Below, piece by piece: positions 22,915 through 34,311 of a stretch of 64,000 bases of DNA. A model generated the notes under the pieces. It saw only the letters and a program-made list of their open reading frames with translations, did not search any database and was not told where the DNA came from. Both the position numbers and the translations under genes were made by a program. The stretch covers positions 7,068,001-7,132,000 of the forward strand of contig NC_066296.1 of the NCBI RefSeq assembly GCF_905404315.1, in the 5' to 3' direction. How positions within the stretch are numbered: position 1 is the first letter of the stretch; each line of letters starts with the position of its first letter. The DNA is from Leptidea sinapis (taxonomy: Eukaryota; Arthropoda; Insecta; Lepidoptera; Pieridae).

Positions 22915-24189
22915 ATGATGGACCCCCCGGATGATCCTGGGGGGACAGCCCCTGATATAGGTCATGTAGTGACAATTTCTAATAATGACGAAGGTAGCAC
23001 GATGGATACAGATGGTTCTGTGTCTCAGACATCTAGTGGCCGTAAAAGAGTGTCAGCTCGACCCAGAATATGCAGAGACTGTAATAAAAGACGACGAAAA
23101 CACCGTGGTGATAAGAAGGATATTAAGGAAAGTGATTGCAAATGTGTAGACATTAGTGACAAACAAATTCTTTCCAAAGTGGATTCCTGCAATAATTCTT
23201 CTATAGTAGTAGAGACCATACAAAAAAATAACACAGACTCTCCACAACAGCCACAGCCCCCTGTTGCAAGGCTGTTATATAACTCATTAGATGCTGCTCC
23301 TTTTGTTGTACACATTCAGAAACAGTATTCATCTCCCGATGATAATGTTACTTTACATCCAGTTACATTTGGTCGTTTTCTCAAAAGAAATTCTATTAAA
23401 AATATTGTGAATGGAAGTTTAAAAAGGATAGGCCGGAATAGGTTATCTATTTCTTTTTCTAAGTACCAAGATGCAAATGACTTTGTTGAAAACAAAAATT
23501 TAGAAAATGAAAAATATAAGGCTTTTATTCCATCATTTTCTGTGAGTAGAATAGGAATAGTCAGAGGAGTACCAGCTGAGTGGTCTAAAGAGGAAATAAA
23601 AGACAATGTTTCTGTTCCTATTGGCTGTGGCCCAATCATAAAAATTAGGAGAATAAAACGAAAGATGATGATTGATGGACAAAACCATCTTAAATGTACT
23701 GAGTCTGTGGTATTTACTTTTGATGGACAGTTTTTGCCTAAACGAGTATATATGTGCTACAATTCTCTTACTGTAGACTTGTATATATATCCTACTATTC
23801 AATGCTACAATTGTTGTCGGTTTGGTCATGTGAAATCTCAATGCAGATCTAAACCAAGATGTTTTAGATGTGGTCAAGGACATAGTGGTGATAACTGCTC
23901 TGTTCAAGATGATTTTATATCTTGTTGTTTATGTAAAGGTTCCCATATTGCAACTGATAAAAAATGTTTAGAATATGAAAGACAAAGAGCTATAAAGGAA
24001 TCAATGGCTAAAAACTGTATTTCCTATTCAGAAGCTTCAAAGATACATCCATCTGTCTCTCGAATTTCATATAGAGATACATTACTCTCATCACCTAACA
24101 TCACTCCTAATACTTTTCCAACCCAGCATCAACATTCAACACCTAAAGCTATAAACAATACTTCATATAAAAAAAACTGTTTTTGTTAA
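22915..24189 (+). CDS. LINE ORF1, gag-like nucleic-acid-binding protein
   Basis: A 424-residue frame starting at tandem ATGs. The N-terminus is acidic, then a basic stretch (about 43-68, rich in R/K) follows. An RRM-like central region is plausible but not proven. Three zinc knuckles lie at residues 297-310 (CX2CX4HX4C), 316-328 and 337-351. Such proteins coat LINE RNA in ribonucleoprotein particles. The frame ends early: after a run of eight A near 24170 the neighbouring frame continues with matching composition, and a further T-run shifts it again, so the original C-terminus (to about 24398) is broken. It overlaps the ORF2 start at 24356. Confidence 0.85.
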   Translation: MMDPPDDPGGTAPDIGHVVTISNNDEGSTMDTDGSVSQTSSGRKRVSARPRICRDCNKRRRKHRGDKKDIKESDCKCVDISDKQILSKVDSCNNSSIVVETIQKNNTDSPQQPQPPVARLLYNSLDAAPFVVHIQKQYSSPDDNVTLHPVTFGRFLKRNSIKNIVNGSLKRIGRNRLSISFSKYQDANDFVENKNLENEKYKAFIPSFSVSRIGIVRGVPAEWSKEEIKDNVSVPIGCGPIIKIRRIKRKMMIDGQNHLKCTESVVFTFDGQFLPKRVYMCYNSLTVDLYIYPTIQCYNCCRFGHVKSQCRSKPRCFRCGQGHSGDNCSVQDDFISCCLCKGSHIATDKKCLEYERQRAIKESMAKNCISYSEASKIHPSVSRISYRDTLLSSPNITPNTFPTQHQHSTPKAINNTSYKKNCFC

Positions 24190-24355
24190 ACCAAAGTCTC
24201 CACCTACACTTAGCAAAGGATATGACAAATCTGCTCACCAAGAATTTTTTTTTAATTATTTCTCTTATAAAATCTCTTAGTCAATCGAATGAATTTTCAC
24301 CGTCCAACGCTGCCTTATTAGTTTCTGCAATTACTCAAATTTATAAACCAAATAA

Positions 24356-26909
24356 TGGACAAAGTTCTTCAATGGAATTGTCAAAGCATCACTCCTAAAA
24401 AAAGTGATCTTATTTATTTATTAAATAAATATAAACCTTATATCTGTGCTCTTAGACATGGTTGAAACCAGGATCTTTATTTAAAGTTCGTGGTTATTCA
24501 TGTCTCAGAGAAGGTCGTGCGGATGGGCATGGCGGAGTAGCCATGCTTGTGAAACACCCTCTTTCCTTTTCTCTCTTCTCTATTCCTTCTCACAGTAATG
24601 ATTTTTCTATTATTGCTGCTTTAGTTGAAAATATCTGTTATGTATCTATTTATATACCTCATCCTTCTTCTGCAATCTTAAATGAAATTAAAGATATTAT
24701 TTCCATTCTTCCGAAGCCTTTTATGATCCTTGGTGATTTTAACTGTCGCCTTGAATCCTGGGGTTACTTATCTTCTAATAGTTATGGTAACACATTAATA
24801 GATATATTTGATTCAGTGAATTTGTGTATATTAAATGATGGTCGTCCTACACGACGTTCTCATCCTGACGAAGGCCCAAGTGCTCCAGATTTAACAGTCA
24901 CTACACCTAATCTTGCTTCTTCTTTGTCCTGGGATCCATTACGATCTACTTTTGGTAGTGATCACTTCCCACTATTATTATCACCTGATGTCAAACCATC
25001 TCTTGTATGGCAAAATATAAGAAGGTTTAGATCTGCATACAAAGATTCATCTCCAAAATCAATCCCTTTTCATTTAGTTAATAGCTTTTTAGATAAATCC
25101 ACCTTTCGTTCCTGAAGACTTAATAATTGGTTACCCTGTAATAAATATAAATAATGATAACTGTTTTGGTTTAATCTATTAATTTATTCTCGTGATATTT
25201 CTATTGAAAAAGCTAGTTCTTCTATAACACAACCGCTGATAAATTTAAAAACTTGGTTGGACTTAAATGGCCTTGATCTATCACCTGAAAAAAGTACAAT
25301 AGTTTTATTCACGAGATCAAGAAGTCCTCCTCCTATTTCTATATTTTATGAGGGTTATCAGATTCCAGTTAAAGATAATGTTAAGTTTTTGGGAATTGTC
25401 TTAGATTCGTAACTAACTGGTATCCCACATTGTGATTACCTAAATGCTAAATGTGAGCGTACTCTTAATATTTTAAGATGTCTGTCAGGTGTTTGGTGGG
25501 GTGCGCACCCTTTTTGCATGAAATTGTTATATAATGCTCTTATAAGAAGTATATTAGATTATGGTACATTCTTGCTGGAGCCTGGTAGTGTTAAGGCATT
25601 TAAAAAACTAGATCTCATACAGTCCAAAGCTTTACGAGTAGTTTCTGGTGCTATGCGGTCAAGTCCTATCAATGCTCTTCAAGTAGAATGTGGTGATCCT
25701 CCACTACATCTACGTCGTCAATATTTAGCAGACAAATTTATATTCCGATCTTTTCAGTTTCTTAACCACTCTCTTTATAACAAACTTCAGAAACTTTCTC
25801 ATTATATAGATTCATCTGCATATTGGTCAAATAAAAAACCACCTTGTCTAATTAATAGTTTTAAGAAATTTATCAACATAAAAGCTCCTATTCATCGATC
25901 CATTAATTATCCTCTTTTCAGTACTGGCTTTGAAGCATTAATGTTGCTTCCAGAAATTAATTTTAACTCAGATTTCAATAAGCACGATATTAGTACAAAT
26001 TTTTCGTTTAATCTTCTTAAAAATACTGTTTGGGTTGATTACCATCATATTTACACAGACGCGTCTAAACATTCCTCCTCGGATCCCGTTGGTGTAGGTG
26101 TCTATCACGCTCAATTTAAAATATCACAGAAAATTAATCTACCTCCGAAAACATCGGTGTTTACTGGGGAATGTTATGGTATTTTTAAGGCTATTGAATA
26201 TATTATTCTATTTAAACTTCCAAAAACAATAATTTTCTCTGATTCAAAAAGTGCCTTACAGTCTTTCAATAGGTTCCCATTTAAATCAAAAAACATTTCT
26301 TCTGTTGTCATAGAAATAAGAAATCTATTAAATAAATGCAATCACTTTGGTCTTTCTGTGTTGTTTGTATGGATCCCCAGCCATAGCGACATTCCTGGTA
26401 ATATAAAAGCAGACCAACTAGCTAATGAAGCCGTGGTCGATGGCGACATTTTCCCTTATAAAGTTTTTTGCCAGGATCTAGGTGCTCTTCCTATAGTTCA
26501 CCTTCAGGATTGTTGGAATAGACTTTGGACTGAAACTGGTCAATCAAAAGGCAGGAAATATTTTAACCTTCAGCCACTTATTTCATTTAAACCATGGTTT
26601 TTCCGTGCCAAATGCAATAAGTTAGTATGTTCTTCTATCATAAGAATGCGTTTGGGCCATGTTTGCACTCCTGTTCATCTTAATAGATTAGGCATTGTAT
26701 CTACTGACATGTGTGAATGTGAATCCGATAAATGTGATCTAGATCACATTTTCTTTTCATGTTCTCTATACGACCGCTCCGAATTCCTGAATGATCTAAT
26801 ATCTCTTAATGTTCCTTTTCCTACCTGTATATCCTGTCTAATTATGTATCCATGTAAATTTTATAAAATATTGTCATCTTTCATTCTTCAGAATCATATT
26901 AAAGTTTAA
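24356..26909 (+). pseudogene. LINE ORF2: endonuclease, RT remnant, RNase H
   Basis: Starts MDKVLQWNCQS, a typical endonuclease N-terminus. About 4 bp are missing near 24452, deleting the catalytic ETW glutamate and shifting frame. The endonuclease then continues to 25115 with ILGDFN, SAPDLTV and GSDHFP catalytic motifs. RT fingers and the FADD-type box are deleted; sequence resumes at LLIYSRDIS (25176), is interrupted by TAA at 25410, then runs open to 26909. RNase H shows D181, E218, D242 and D299 of that last segment (YTDASK, GECYG, SDSKSA, KADQLANEA), plus a C-terminal Cys/His motif. It cannot support retrotransposition. Confidence 0.87.
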
Positions 26910-27102
26910 ATATTTGTAATGTTGTGTAAGTAGCAAGTATATATGTATATTTATGAAATTTTTAATATCCGTTTCAATCCTCTTTCTACTTATCTGATCC
27001 TTTCCCGTGTTCCGTATCCTTTTTTAACTTAGTTTCCCAGTCTTTTAATTTACGTTATTGGCAAAAAGTAAACGCTATTGCCAAAAGAAGAAAAAAATAT
27101 AT

Positions 27103-27114
27103 ATATATTTACCG
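27103..27114 (+). repeat. 3' target-site duplication of the I-like LINE
   Basis: ATATATTTACCG, identical to 22681-22692. Confidence 0.85.
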
Positions 27115-27178
27115 CCCTTTTATGCGACAACTCGAAAACTTGTGATATTTGTTTGTTTAATTTTTGTTTTATTTAAAA

Positions 27179-27342
27179 CTAGCTGTCCTAGCAAACGTTG
27201 TTTTGCCATATAAATTATATATGTAAACCTTCCTTGAGCTTCAACGAATCTATTACAAATATTTCATTGAGATCGGTCGAATAGTTTAGGAGTTATTAGG
27301 GAACATACAAACATACATTCTCTTTTATATATATATAGTATA
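27179..27342 (-). mobile_element. Short Helitron-like element, inverse orientation
   Basis: The inverse reads CTATATATATATAAAAGAGA at its start and AAACAACGTTTGCTAGGACA then GCTAG at its end, parallel to the other Helitrons. The 5' TC is not intact, so the start is approximate. Confidence 0.6.
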
Positions 27343-27418
27343 CCAAGTCGTAAAAAATATTGTATCCGACACGTTGTCGATAGGTCAAAAAAGACACCCA
27401 TTATAATGAAATAATTTT

Positions 27419-27852
27419 ACACAAATAAAGTTTGAAAATAAAATTTTATGAACGATGCGGGACTCGAACCCACCAACGTTCCGTGCGTGTACTCTTCCAA
27501 CTGGGCTAACCATTCGAGTAAGTGAGGATTATCACTTTAAAAACATAACAAATTGTTTAGATTTGCAAGAGCGAGAACTCAAGTCAACTTCCTAATATGC
27601 ATATATTGGGGTTGAGCAGGTTATCAACTGTAAAGCAGATCCTGTAGAAGAAGCCACAACCTGAGAGTTGAACAAAGCATACAACATTTTATGACGAAAC
27701 GTCACTCGAACGGTTAGCTCAGTTGGAAGAGAACTCGCACGGAACCCGAGAGGTCGTGGGTTCGAGTCCCGCATCGTTCATAAAATGAGTTTTCAAATTT
27801 TATTTATGTATCCTAGAAGTGAGGGTTCTTTTTATTAAAACATAACAATTTG
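27419..27852 (+). repeat. Inverted tRNA-like repeat (family T1), best copy
   Basis: The left minus-strand tRNA-like half (27450-27515) is inverted relative to the plus-strand unit at 27708-27780. The latter folds as a tRNA: acceptor GAACGGT/ATCGTTC, intact B box GGTTCGAGTCC, A-box-like TAGCTCAGTTGG. A core (27560-27690) lies between and a tail CCTAGAAGTGAGGGTT ... AACAATTTG follows. Flanking AT words are also inverted. Confidence 0.8.
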
Positions 27853-28269
27853 CTTAATAATTTGGTAAGGCTTAATAATTTCTACGGCATTTATTCTGTT
27901 TTCATTCTTCTTTTGCAATAACATTTGGAACATATAATACCACAAAAAAGCATCCGACAACATTTCTACCAGCTACATAAAATTTTGTAAATTTTCTGAC
28001 TGCGTATAGTATGTATACCTGACATGTATGTACATGACACTGCCCCATATTACTGATTTGGGTAATAAACCCCTCCAACTCATATTTCGTAGTCAGCAGT
28101 ATGATGGCATGTTTTCTTTAGTCTGGAGCTTTCTCTCTTCTCTTATTCTCTCGTTTCTCTCTTTATGTTCGCCATACCACGTAAGTTACGGAAGCGTTAC
28201 ATCTGCCGGCTTAGCTTGAGAGAAGTACAACAATAACGTTCGGGGTGCAGGGGTCGAATCCCTGCTCAA
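27853..28269. other. Unassigned; possible extra tRNA-like scrap
   Basis: GGGTCGAATCCCTGCTC at 28250-28266 resembles a B box but no cloverleaf was found. Nothing else recognised. Confidence 0.25.
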
Positions 28270-28274
28270 GTTGA

Positions 28275-28722
28275 GTTTAAATTATAATTCTTCTTCGCGT
28301 GCCTCTCCGACTAGCGAAGATTGGCAGTCCGCTTTGTAATTTTAACTTTTTGTCCCTCGCAAGGCGAAATAGTTCTGCCGCACTCGCAATTCCTGTCCAC
28401 TCTCGGATGTTGCACAGCCAAGACTTTTTTCTGCTACCTACGCCTCTTCTTCCGGCAACTTTTCCAATCATGATGAGTTGTAGGAGGTCAAAACTCTCGT
28501 GCCTAAGCACGTGCCCCAAATATGCGACTTTCCACATCTTGATGGTTTGCATGAGTTCGCATTTTTTGAATGACGCGGCCCAACTAATTTTGTGAGTCCA
28601 AGTAATGGCCAATAAACGTCGATATGCCCACATTTCAAAGGCTTCTATACGTTTCCAGATATCTTCTGTAATAGTCCACGCCTCACATCCGTATAGAAGT
28701 ATGGGCCAGATGTAACAGTAAA
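28275..28722 (-). mobile_element. RTE-like LINE RT C-terminal fragment
   Basis: The minus strand encodes LLYGCEAWTITEDIWKRIEA, then FEMWAYRRLLAITWT, AYLGHVLRHESFDLLQLIM, IGKVAGRRGVGSRKKSWL and a basic end (RRGTRRRIII). This is the C-terminus of an RTE-clade RT, with a frame open for about 118 residues. The catalytic palm is absent. Confidence 0.85.
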
Positions 28723-29789
28723 CGAGTGGATAAGGAAAAATTCTTAATAATTGAGATTATAAAATAAAGTTACTTTCTCAATTTTTTTTTAAACAAACGG
28801 AAATCGCAACTTTCAAGTACGTTTTACTCAACAATCTATGTACTCAGATACAATTTATAGTAAATATATAATAGTTAGTCGTAAGTTTACTTGTCATATA
28901 ATCAGGGGCGTGTATTGGTTTTCCAGCAAGGTAGGCACGAAGATCAAACTAATCGTAGTTGTACTTTAGTCCGACAGCGCTAGTATGTGAGGTCAAAATA
29001 TTGAAGTTGTTTGTGTTTCGCGTATAGTTTCGGGACCATTTGGTCAACCTAATATTTTAGTTCTTATCACTCTAGGTAGGTGGTACAAGTACCTAATAAT
29101 ATGAAATTATGTAGCTAGAAATTTAGTTATTGTACAACACAATTTTCATTTAATTAATTCATCTTATATTTTCTACAAAATAATTTTATATTGATATTTA
29201 ACTCTTGAAAAATGTCATATAGAGTCCGCTTTTTTATTAGCTTCAGAATACGTTAATTAGTTTTCCTATTGTAGCCCATAACCTAGATACGCGGCGTTTT
29301 TGTTTTTAAATTTGTCAAAAAAGTTTGTTATTAAAATTACCTATGATATAGATATTTTATTTTTACCGCCCTCTAGCGGTTAAGGCGCAAATTCCAATCT
29401 GTATCTATTTGAATGCACGCTCCTGCATATAACAAATGAATTAAGTATATTGTGCAACTTTTCGGAGTATAAATCCGGTTACAACATCCTATTTGAAGTT
29501 AATGAACATCGCCGCCCACAAACTCTTACAGGGCCAAGGCAACATGATAAAACGTGATGTAAAATACAATATTTAAAAGACTGAAGTCTGTGCAAACGCT
29601 GAGAAACCCCCAACTACTTAACACAAGGGTCGCCCACGCGTCATTTAATGACACTCTAATTGGCTTCTATCTTTTAAGAGCATTTAAAATTTTCTTTTAG
29701 CTTTCGTGAATTTCTTTAAATTTTCTTACGCCCCCTCATGTTTGTGGACTTCATTTTATCTGACGGTTTCTTCAGTAAATGCTTATTAA
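28723..29789. other. Unassigned AT-rich DNA
   Basis: No gene recognised. Confidence 0.3.
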
Positions 29790-29809
29790 CTATATAACTA
29801 TAAAATTCC

Positions 29810-30015
29810 AGGTTTGAATACCGGTTGGTGCAAACATTAATGTGATGAATATGGATGTTTGTTTCTGAGTCATGGATGTTTATTTGTATTTATGTATGTT
29901 TAAGTAACTATATCTTATTAAATTTATTGTTGTCTTGTACCCATAGTACAGGCTCTGTCTAGATTGGGGCAAGATAATTTGTGTAAAAGTGTATCAATAT
30001 TATTATTATTATATA
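29810..30015 (+). repeat. Dispersed lepidopteran-type repeat
   Basis: Contains GATGTTTGTTTCTGAGTCAT and TAGTACAGGCTCTGTCTAG, then a TATTATTATTAT tail. The final part (TTTGTGTAAAAGTGTATCAA) resembles 56880-56930, and in inverse 40552-40610. Confidence 0.5.
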
Positions 30016-30063
30016 AGTTAAAACTCATTTTTTATATTTTGTTTGACTTTGAATTATTGCTTT

Positions 30064-30258
30064 GTCGATTCGGTTCTCTTTAACACCCCACTCCATTTTA
30101 ATATCGCAAAATATTGTACAATATATTGGCGCCAAAATGAGAAATCTCAATGAACAATCATATAAAAAATACATAAGTATTCCAAATTCAAATGTAATAT
30201 TTTGTTTATTTGTAATTTTAACTGTATTTATCGCCAGACTAAGTATACACACGTAATT
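30064..30258 (+). repeat. Uncharacterised repeat, pair of 55833-56005
   Basis: The copies share GATTCGGTTCTCTTTA, CACCCCACTCCATTTTAAT, CTCAATGAACAATCAT and CCAGACTAAGTATA. The 30-kb copy carries about 35 extra bases in the middle. Confidence 0.65.
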
Positions 30259-30469
30259 GTTTATGTTTTCAATTCTGTCGACACTCTCGAAGTGCCACTG
30301 TTTTTTATACGCTTTATATTAGCTTCACCTGTATGTTTGTATGTATGGTTGTATGTTTGTAACTGACTTCTATGGGCGCGATTTTGACCCACTTTAAACG
30401 GCCAGATTTCGTTCAAACTTTGTAGATTTATCGAGGACCGATGACATTACACTAATTTCACTTAAAAAT

Positions 30470-30895
30470 TAAAAATAAATAATAGTTAAAAAATACTACA
30501 AAGCACGCTTTAAATATAAAATTTAATTAAAAAATAGAAAATAAATTTAAATTTAAAATAGTGTAAAAAATATATATTTTATTGTAAAAAAAAGCGTGGG
30601 GTGTAGAAGAATTATTATTTTAATAATATCTTAAAAAAAGCACCCCAAGCTTTTTTACAGTAAAATATATATTTTTTACACTATTTTCAATTTAAATTTA
30701 TTTTCTATTTTTTAGTTAAATTTTTTGGTAATGATAGTTTTAATTTTATGTAGTCGTAGTATTGTAAAATATAGTTATAAGATTTATTTTCTATTGATTA
30801 AATTTTAACCTGAAATTTATTTTCTATTTTTTAGTTGAATTTTATATAAAGCGTGCTTTTCAGTTATTTTTAACTATTATTTTTTTATTAGATTG
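30470..30895. mobile_element. A/T-rich foldback element
   Basis: Inner arms 30530-30602 and 30641-30713 are near-perfect inverted repeats (GCGTGGGGTG / CACCCCAAGC), and outer arms 30472-30528 and about 30835-30893 also pair (AATAGTTAAAAAATAC, AAGCACGCTT). The right arm contains an extra duplicated stretch (ATTTATTTTCTATTTTTTAG, twice). Non-coding MITE-like hairpin. Confidence 0.8.
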
Positions 30896-31004
30896 CTATT
30901 ACACTTTTACGGCCTTACAAATAAAATTGGCATAAAGTGATACCTGTATAAAGTTTCCCGCGTCTATATGCCAGGCCACCTGACATTGAGAAATCTTCAG
31001 AATT

Positions 31005-31090
31005 ATTATTGTATTGACAGTGTTGTCAGCGGTATAGTCAACGTTTTGCATATTCATGGTTTATTCTAAGGTATAACATTATACCGAGTT
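31005..31090 (+). repeat. Short dispersed repeat shared with 1183-1262
   Basis: The same words in the same order as the 1.2-kb copy. Confidence 0.55.
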
Positions 31091-31221
31091 TATTTGTGTG
31101 GCCGTTAGATTCTATCTACGATGAAGTAGTCAGGTTTCACTATTTATGTCTGTTAACCATTTAATATCCGGACGACCGAGACTTGCTCGGATTGTAAAGA
31201 ATGTACGAAACTTGAGCAAAA

Positions 31222-31530
31222 ATAAAACTAATAGGGCATATGGATTCGAACCGGGGTCTTCTGCTTTACCGATCACCCAATGCCCCATTTGAGCCACTAT
31301 AGTCTTGTATATAGTGACGAAATTTACCTTTGTATTCTAATATTATTGTAGATGTTTCTCATTAAAACACGGATAAAACTACATTTTTTAAATTGAAAAC
31401 TAGCTAGATCGATTTATCGTCTCCGAAATCCCCTGTATACTAAATTTTATGAAAATCGTTAGAGCCGTTTCCGAGATTCAGATAATATACATACATACAA
31501 GAATTGCTCGTTTAAAGATATAAAATATCT
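31222..31530 (-). repeat. tRNA-related SINE (family T2), uninterrupted copy
   Basis: The inverse of the 5170-5712 element without the LINE insertion. The tRNA-like segment at 31232-31300 has B box GGTTCGAATCC and A-box-like TGGCTCAAATGGG in inverse. The body shows ATCTCGGAAACGGCTC-like and TCGATCTAGCTAG. Confidence 0.75.
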
Positions 31531-33519
31531 GTAAGCCTACATAATATTAATTTTATGGACAAAGCTTGACCTCATTTAAAACATGGGAAGTCAGGCCGCG
31601 GTCTATGTATGTAACCTACACCCACACCGGAGGTCATATTTGATATTCCGAAGGAGTTGCCCGGACCCACCTACACGTATGTTAAAATATTACGAGGCTG
31701 GCTCTCGTGAAAGGTTGATTAAAGAGGTTCATTCGAATTAAGGTTTTATATCAATGTGATGCTTTTGTTAATGAATTTTCTTAAAAATAAGATTAAAGTT
31801 TTTTGTAGACTTTAATTTCAATCAAATTAACTTCAATTAATTTTATATATATAGTTTCTTTTTTTTAAGACGTCTAGGTTTTGTATTTCTGTTTTCCTAT
31901 TGTATATTACTTTACTTATTCTTAAACTTTTTCATTCATTATGTATTAGATACTAATAACACTATAAAATCAATCTGTGGATAACGATGTAAGTTTTCAC
32001 TAGAATAGTACATTACGATAAAAGTGCGCAAAGTAGGTTGTTCCGGCACGAGCGAAGAGAGTGCAGGATGATTATTTTCTAAGTGTTAGTACTTTTTTTG
32101 TGACTTCCTCAAAGAACTTTAAACGCCAATATATTGTTGTTGGCCAATTGCTTGTATCCAGAAGGGTCCAGCTATTCTTTATTATTATTTTTTTCACTTA
32201 ATGTAATAATCATAAATCAATTATTGTATTTCCAACTACGGGTTATGAAAGTTACCTGAAATAAAAATATATTTTTATCGTGCTTTATTTGATAAAGTTT
32301 ATTCACCTTTTTTCTCATTACAATATTAAGAAAACTTACTTAATTTAGTTACACCGTTTTCACACGGAAAAGTAAAAATATTGTACATGCTGTTATGTGT
32401 GTGGGGGTGAAACAGTGAAGTATTGAAATAAAAAGAAATTTAAGAAACAATGTACCTACAACATCTCACATAAAACCTGTTTCAGCTATACCCAATTAAA
32501 AAGCAATGTACGTACGACATCTTATATAAAACAGATTATAACTATAACCAATTACCCAAAAGAATCTAAAACTAAATATTTTAGTTATAGAAATGTTAAA
32601 GTTTCATAAGCATTTAATTTACTAAACCCATCCATGTTTCATTTTGCTAACCAGATTCATAAATTGGAAGACTCCAATAAGTTTATAGTTTATGAACTCA
32701 GTTACAGTTTAATTTATTTGTTTACCGACTGCAAACTTGCTGAACCAGCAAAATTCTCATGAAAAATACGTATTTATGCTATCATATAAATGAAAACAAC
32801 CTATTTGACGTTTTAACTTAGGAGGTGAAGGGTAAACAGAAAATATACAGACAAGGTATTTTTAGACAACTTTTATGATGAAAATATAGCATTTAGAGAT
32901 ATGAGCATTACTTAATCCTGTTACACATACTCTTAAGTCTTATTTGTAGGTGCCAATGCTTGCTGTTGGTTACAGTTCACACTCCAGAGCTACTTTGAAC
33001 TTCTTTATCACTCCCTTCTTCGTCTCCCTTTGAAGAGTAGAGATGGTAATAATTGATTGTTTCGGAGAAGCAGCATGAGTAGATGTTATATGCCTCACAT
33101 TATCTCACCAGGACTTCCTGTTTAAGGTGATTGGGTGGAAAGTACTTATGTAATATTAAAAAAAATTAAGAAATACGCGTTAACAGAAAACCTTTTTTAT
33201 TCATAATATATGATAATTATTTTAGTCATAAAACAATGATAATTTCGTAGCGGCGAATAATCGACTTTTTGATGTGCGCATGTCAGCACGCGCCTTGGTC
33301 TTTGGCAAAGAGACACAAGCGGGAATCCGGGTATATATTATAAAAAATCGCTAATCCTGTAGATTGTGGTGGCTATAATGGAAAAGACTTTAAATTATAA
33401 TTGCATTGTAATCTATCATTGATAAGTACCCAAAATTTCAAATTAATGCAACATTTTGGCAAAGAACATACAAAACTCATTACACCAGGCTATTAAAACC
33501 GAGACTATATAAATTATTG
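31531..33519. other. Long unassigned AT-rich stretch
   Basis: No gene, RNA or transposon recognised. Confidence 0.35.
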
Positions 33520-33945
33520 GCATCCTCCAGATCTTTTCACATTTTCCTATCGTAAAATATTCTTCTCCATGTTGGTCCAGCAATATTTTTGGTGTCATCT
33601 TCCCATCGTATCGTTTGTCTCCCTCTATTTTTTTTCCATATCTTGGATATCACTCTATAATGTCTTTTGTCCATTTATCTTGTTTGCTTCTTATCATATG
33701 TCCTGTCCATTGCCATTTTAGCTGCTTAATTGTTTTTTCCACACCTTCCATTTTTGTTTTCTTTCTTATGTTTGTTATTTTTACCTTATCTTTCTTTTTC
33801 CATATCTTAGAAACCACTCTATAATGTCTTTTGTCCATTTATCTTGTTTGCTTCTTATCACATGTCCTGTCCAATGCCATTTTAGCTGCTTAATGATTTT
33901 TCCACGCCTCCCATTTTTGTTTTCTTTCTTATGTTTGTTATTCAT
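33520..33945 (-). mobile_element. RTE-like LINE C-terminus with internal tandem duplication
   Basis: The minus strand gives LKWQWTGHMIRSKQDKWTKD, IIEWYPRYGKK then RGRQTIRWEDDTKNIAG and RRIFYDRKMWKDLE, the RTE-type C-terminal order. The stretch 33631-33780 is repeated at 33795-33942 (period 164 bp), which duplicates the HWxGHxxR region. Confidence 0.8.
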
Positions 33946-34311
33946 TGGGACACGTTGAGTTTGCTTAAATTTTTACTAAGAGACCAAGTTTGGCACCCAT
34001 AAGTCATGCATGGACATATACACGTATTAAAAACTTTTGTCTCAATGTATTGGGATATGTGACCGCTTTTCATTATTCGTTTGAGTAACCCGTACCTTCG
34101 CCATAAATATCACTTATAACACCTCAAATTAAATGAACTTTTTAGAGATCTAGTAACAGAAAATAACTATCATCAATAATATATTATACTCTAGCGCTTT
34201 TTTAGAGTAAAAATATAATTCAAAGGAAATTTGATAACTACCAAATTTGTTTTACTATCAGAACTAAATTATGGTAAACGCACACATAGTTGAAATATTA
34301 GGAAGTATACG
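33946..34311. other. Unassigned
   Basis: Immediate flank of the RTE fragment; nothing identified. Confidence 0.3.

Larger units (their letters stand above)
22693..27102 (+). mobile_element. I-like/Jockey-superfamily LINE, 4.4 kb, inactive
   Basis: Delimited by 12-bp TSDs. It starts GTCAGCAATTCTCC and ends in an A-rich/TA tail (27085-27102). A 222-bp 5' UTR is followed by a gag-like ORF1, then an overlapping ORF2 with AP-like endonuclease, RT and RNase H. The intact 5' terminus and TSDs show the element inserted by retrotransposition. Inactivation is by frameshifts, stops and a deletion removing the RT fingers and catalytic motif. RNase H plus the HLxRL...CxC...HIFFxC C-terminus favours the I-like group. 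Confidence 0.88.

Noticed and set aside
23025..23907. Minus-strand open frames opposite LINE ORF1
   Set aside because: They mirror the ORF1 coding strand and resemble no family.
22915..24189. LTR retrotransposon or viral gag
   Set aside because: Zinc knuckles followed by endonuclease-RT-RNase H order, TSDs with an A-rich tail and no LTRs indicate a non-LTR LINE.
27708..27780. Functional tRNA gene at the best B-box copy
   Set aside because: Anticodon stem has a mismatch and the unit sits within the same repeat architecture as other copies.
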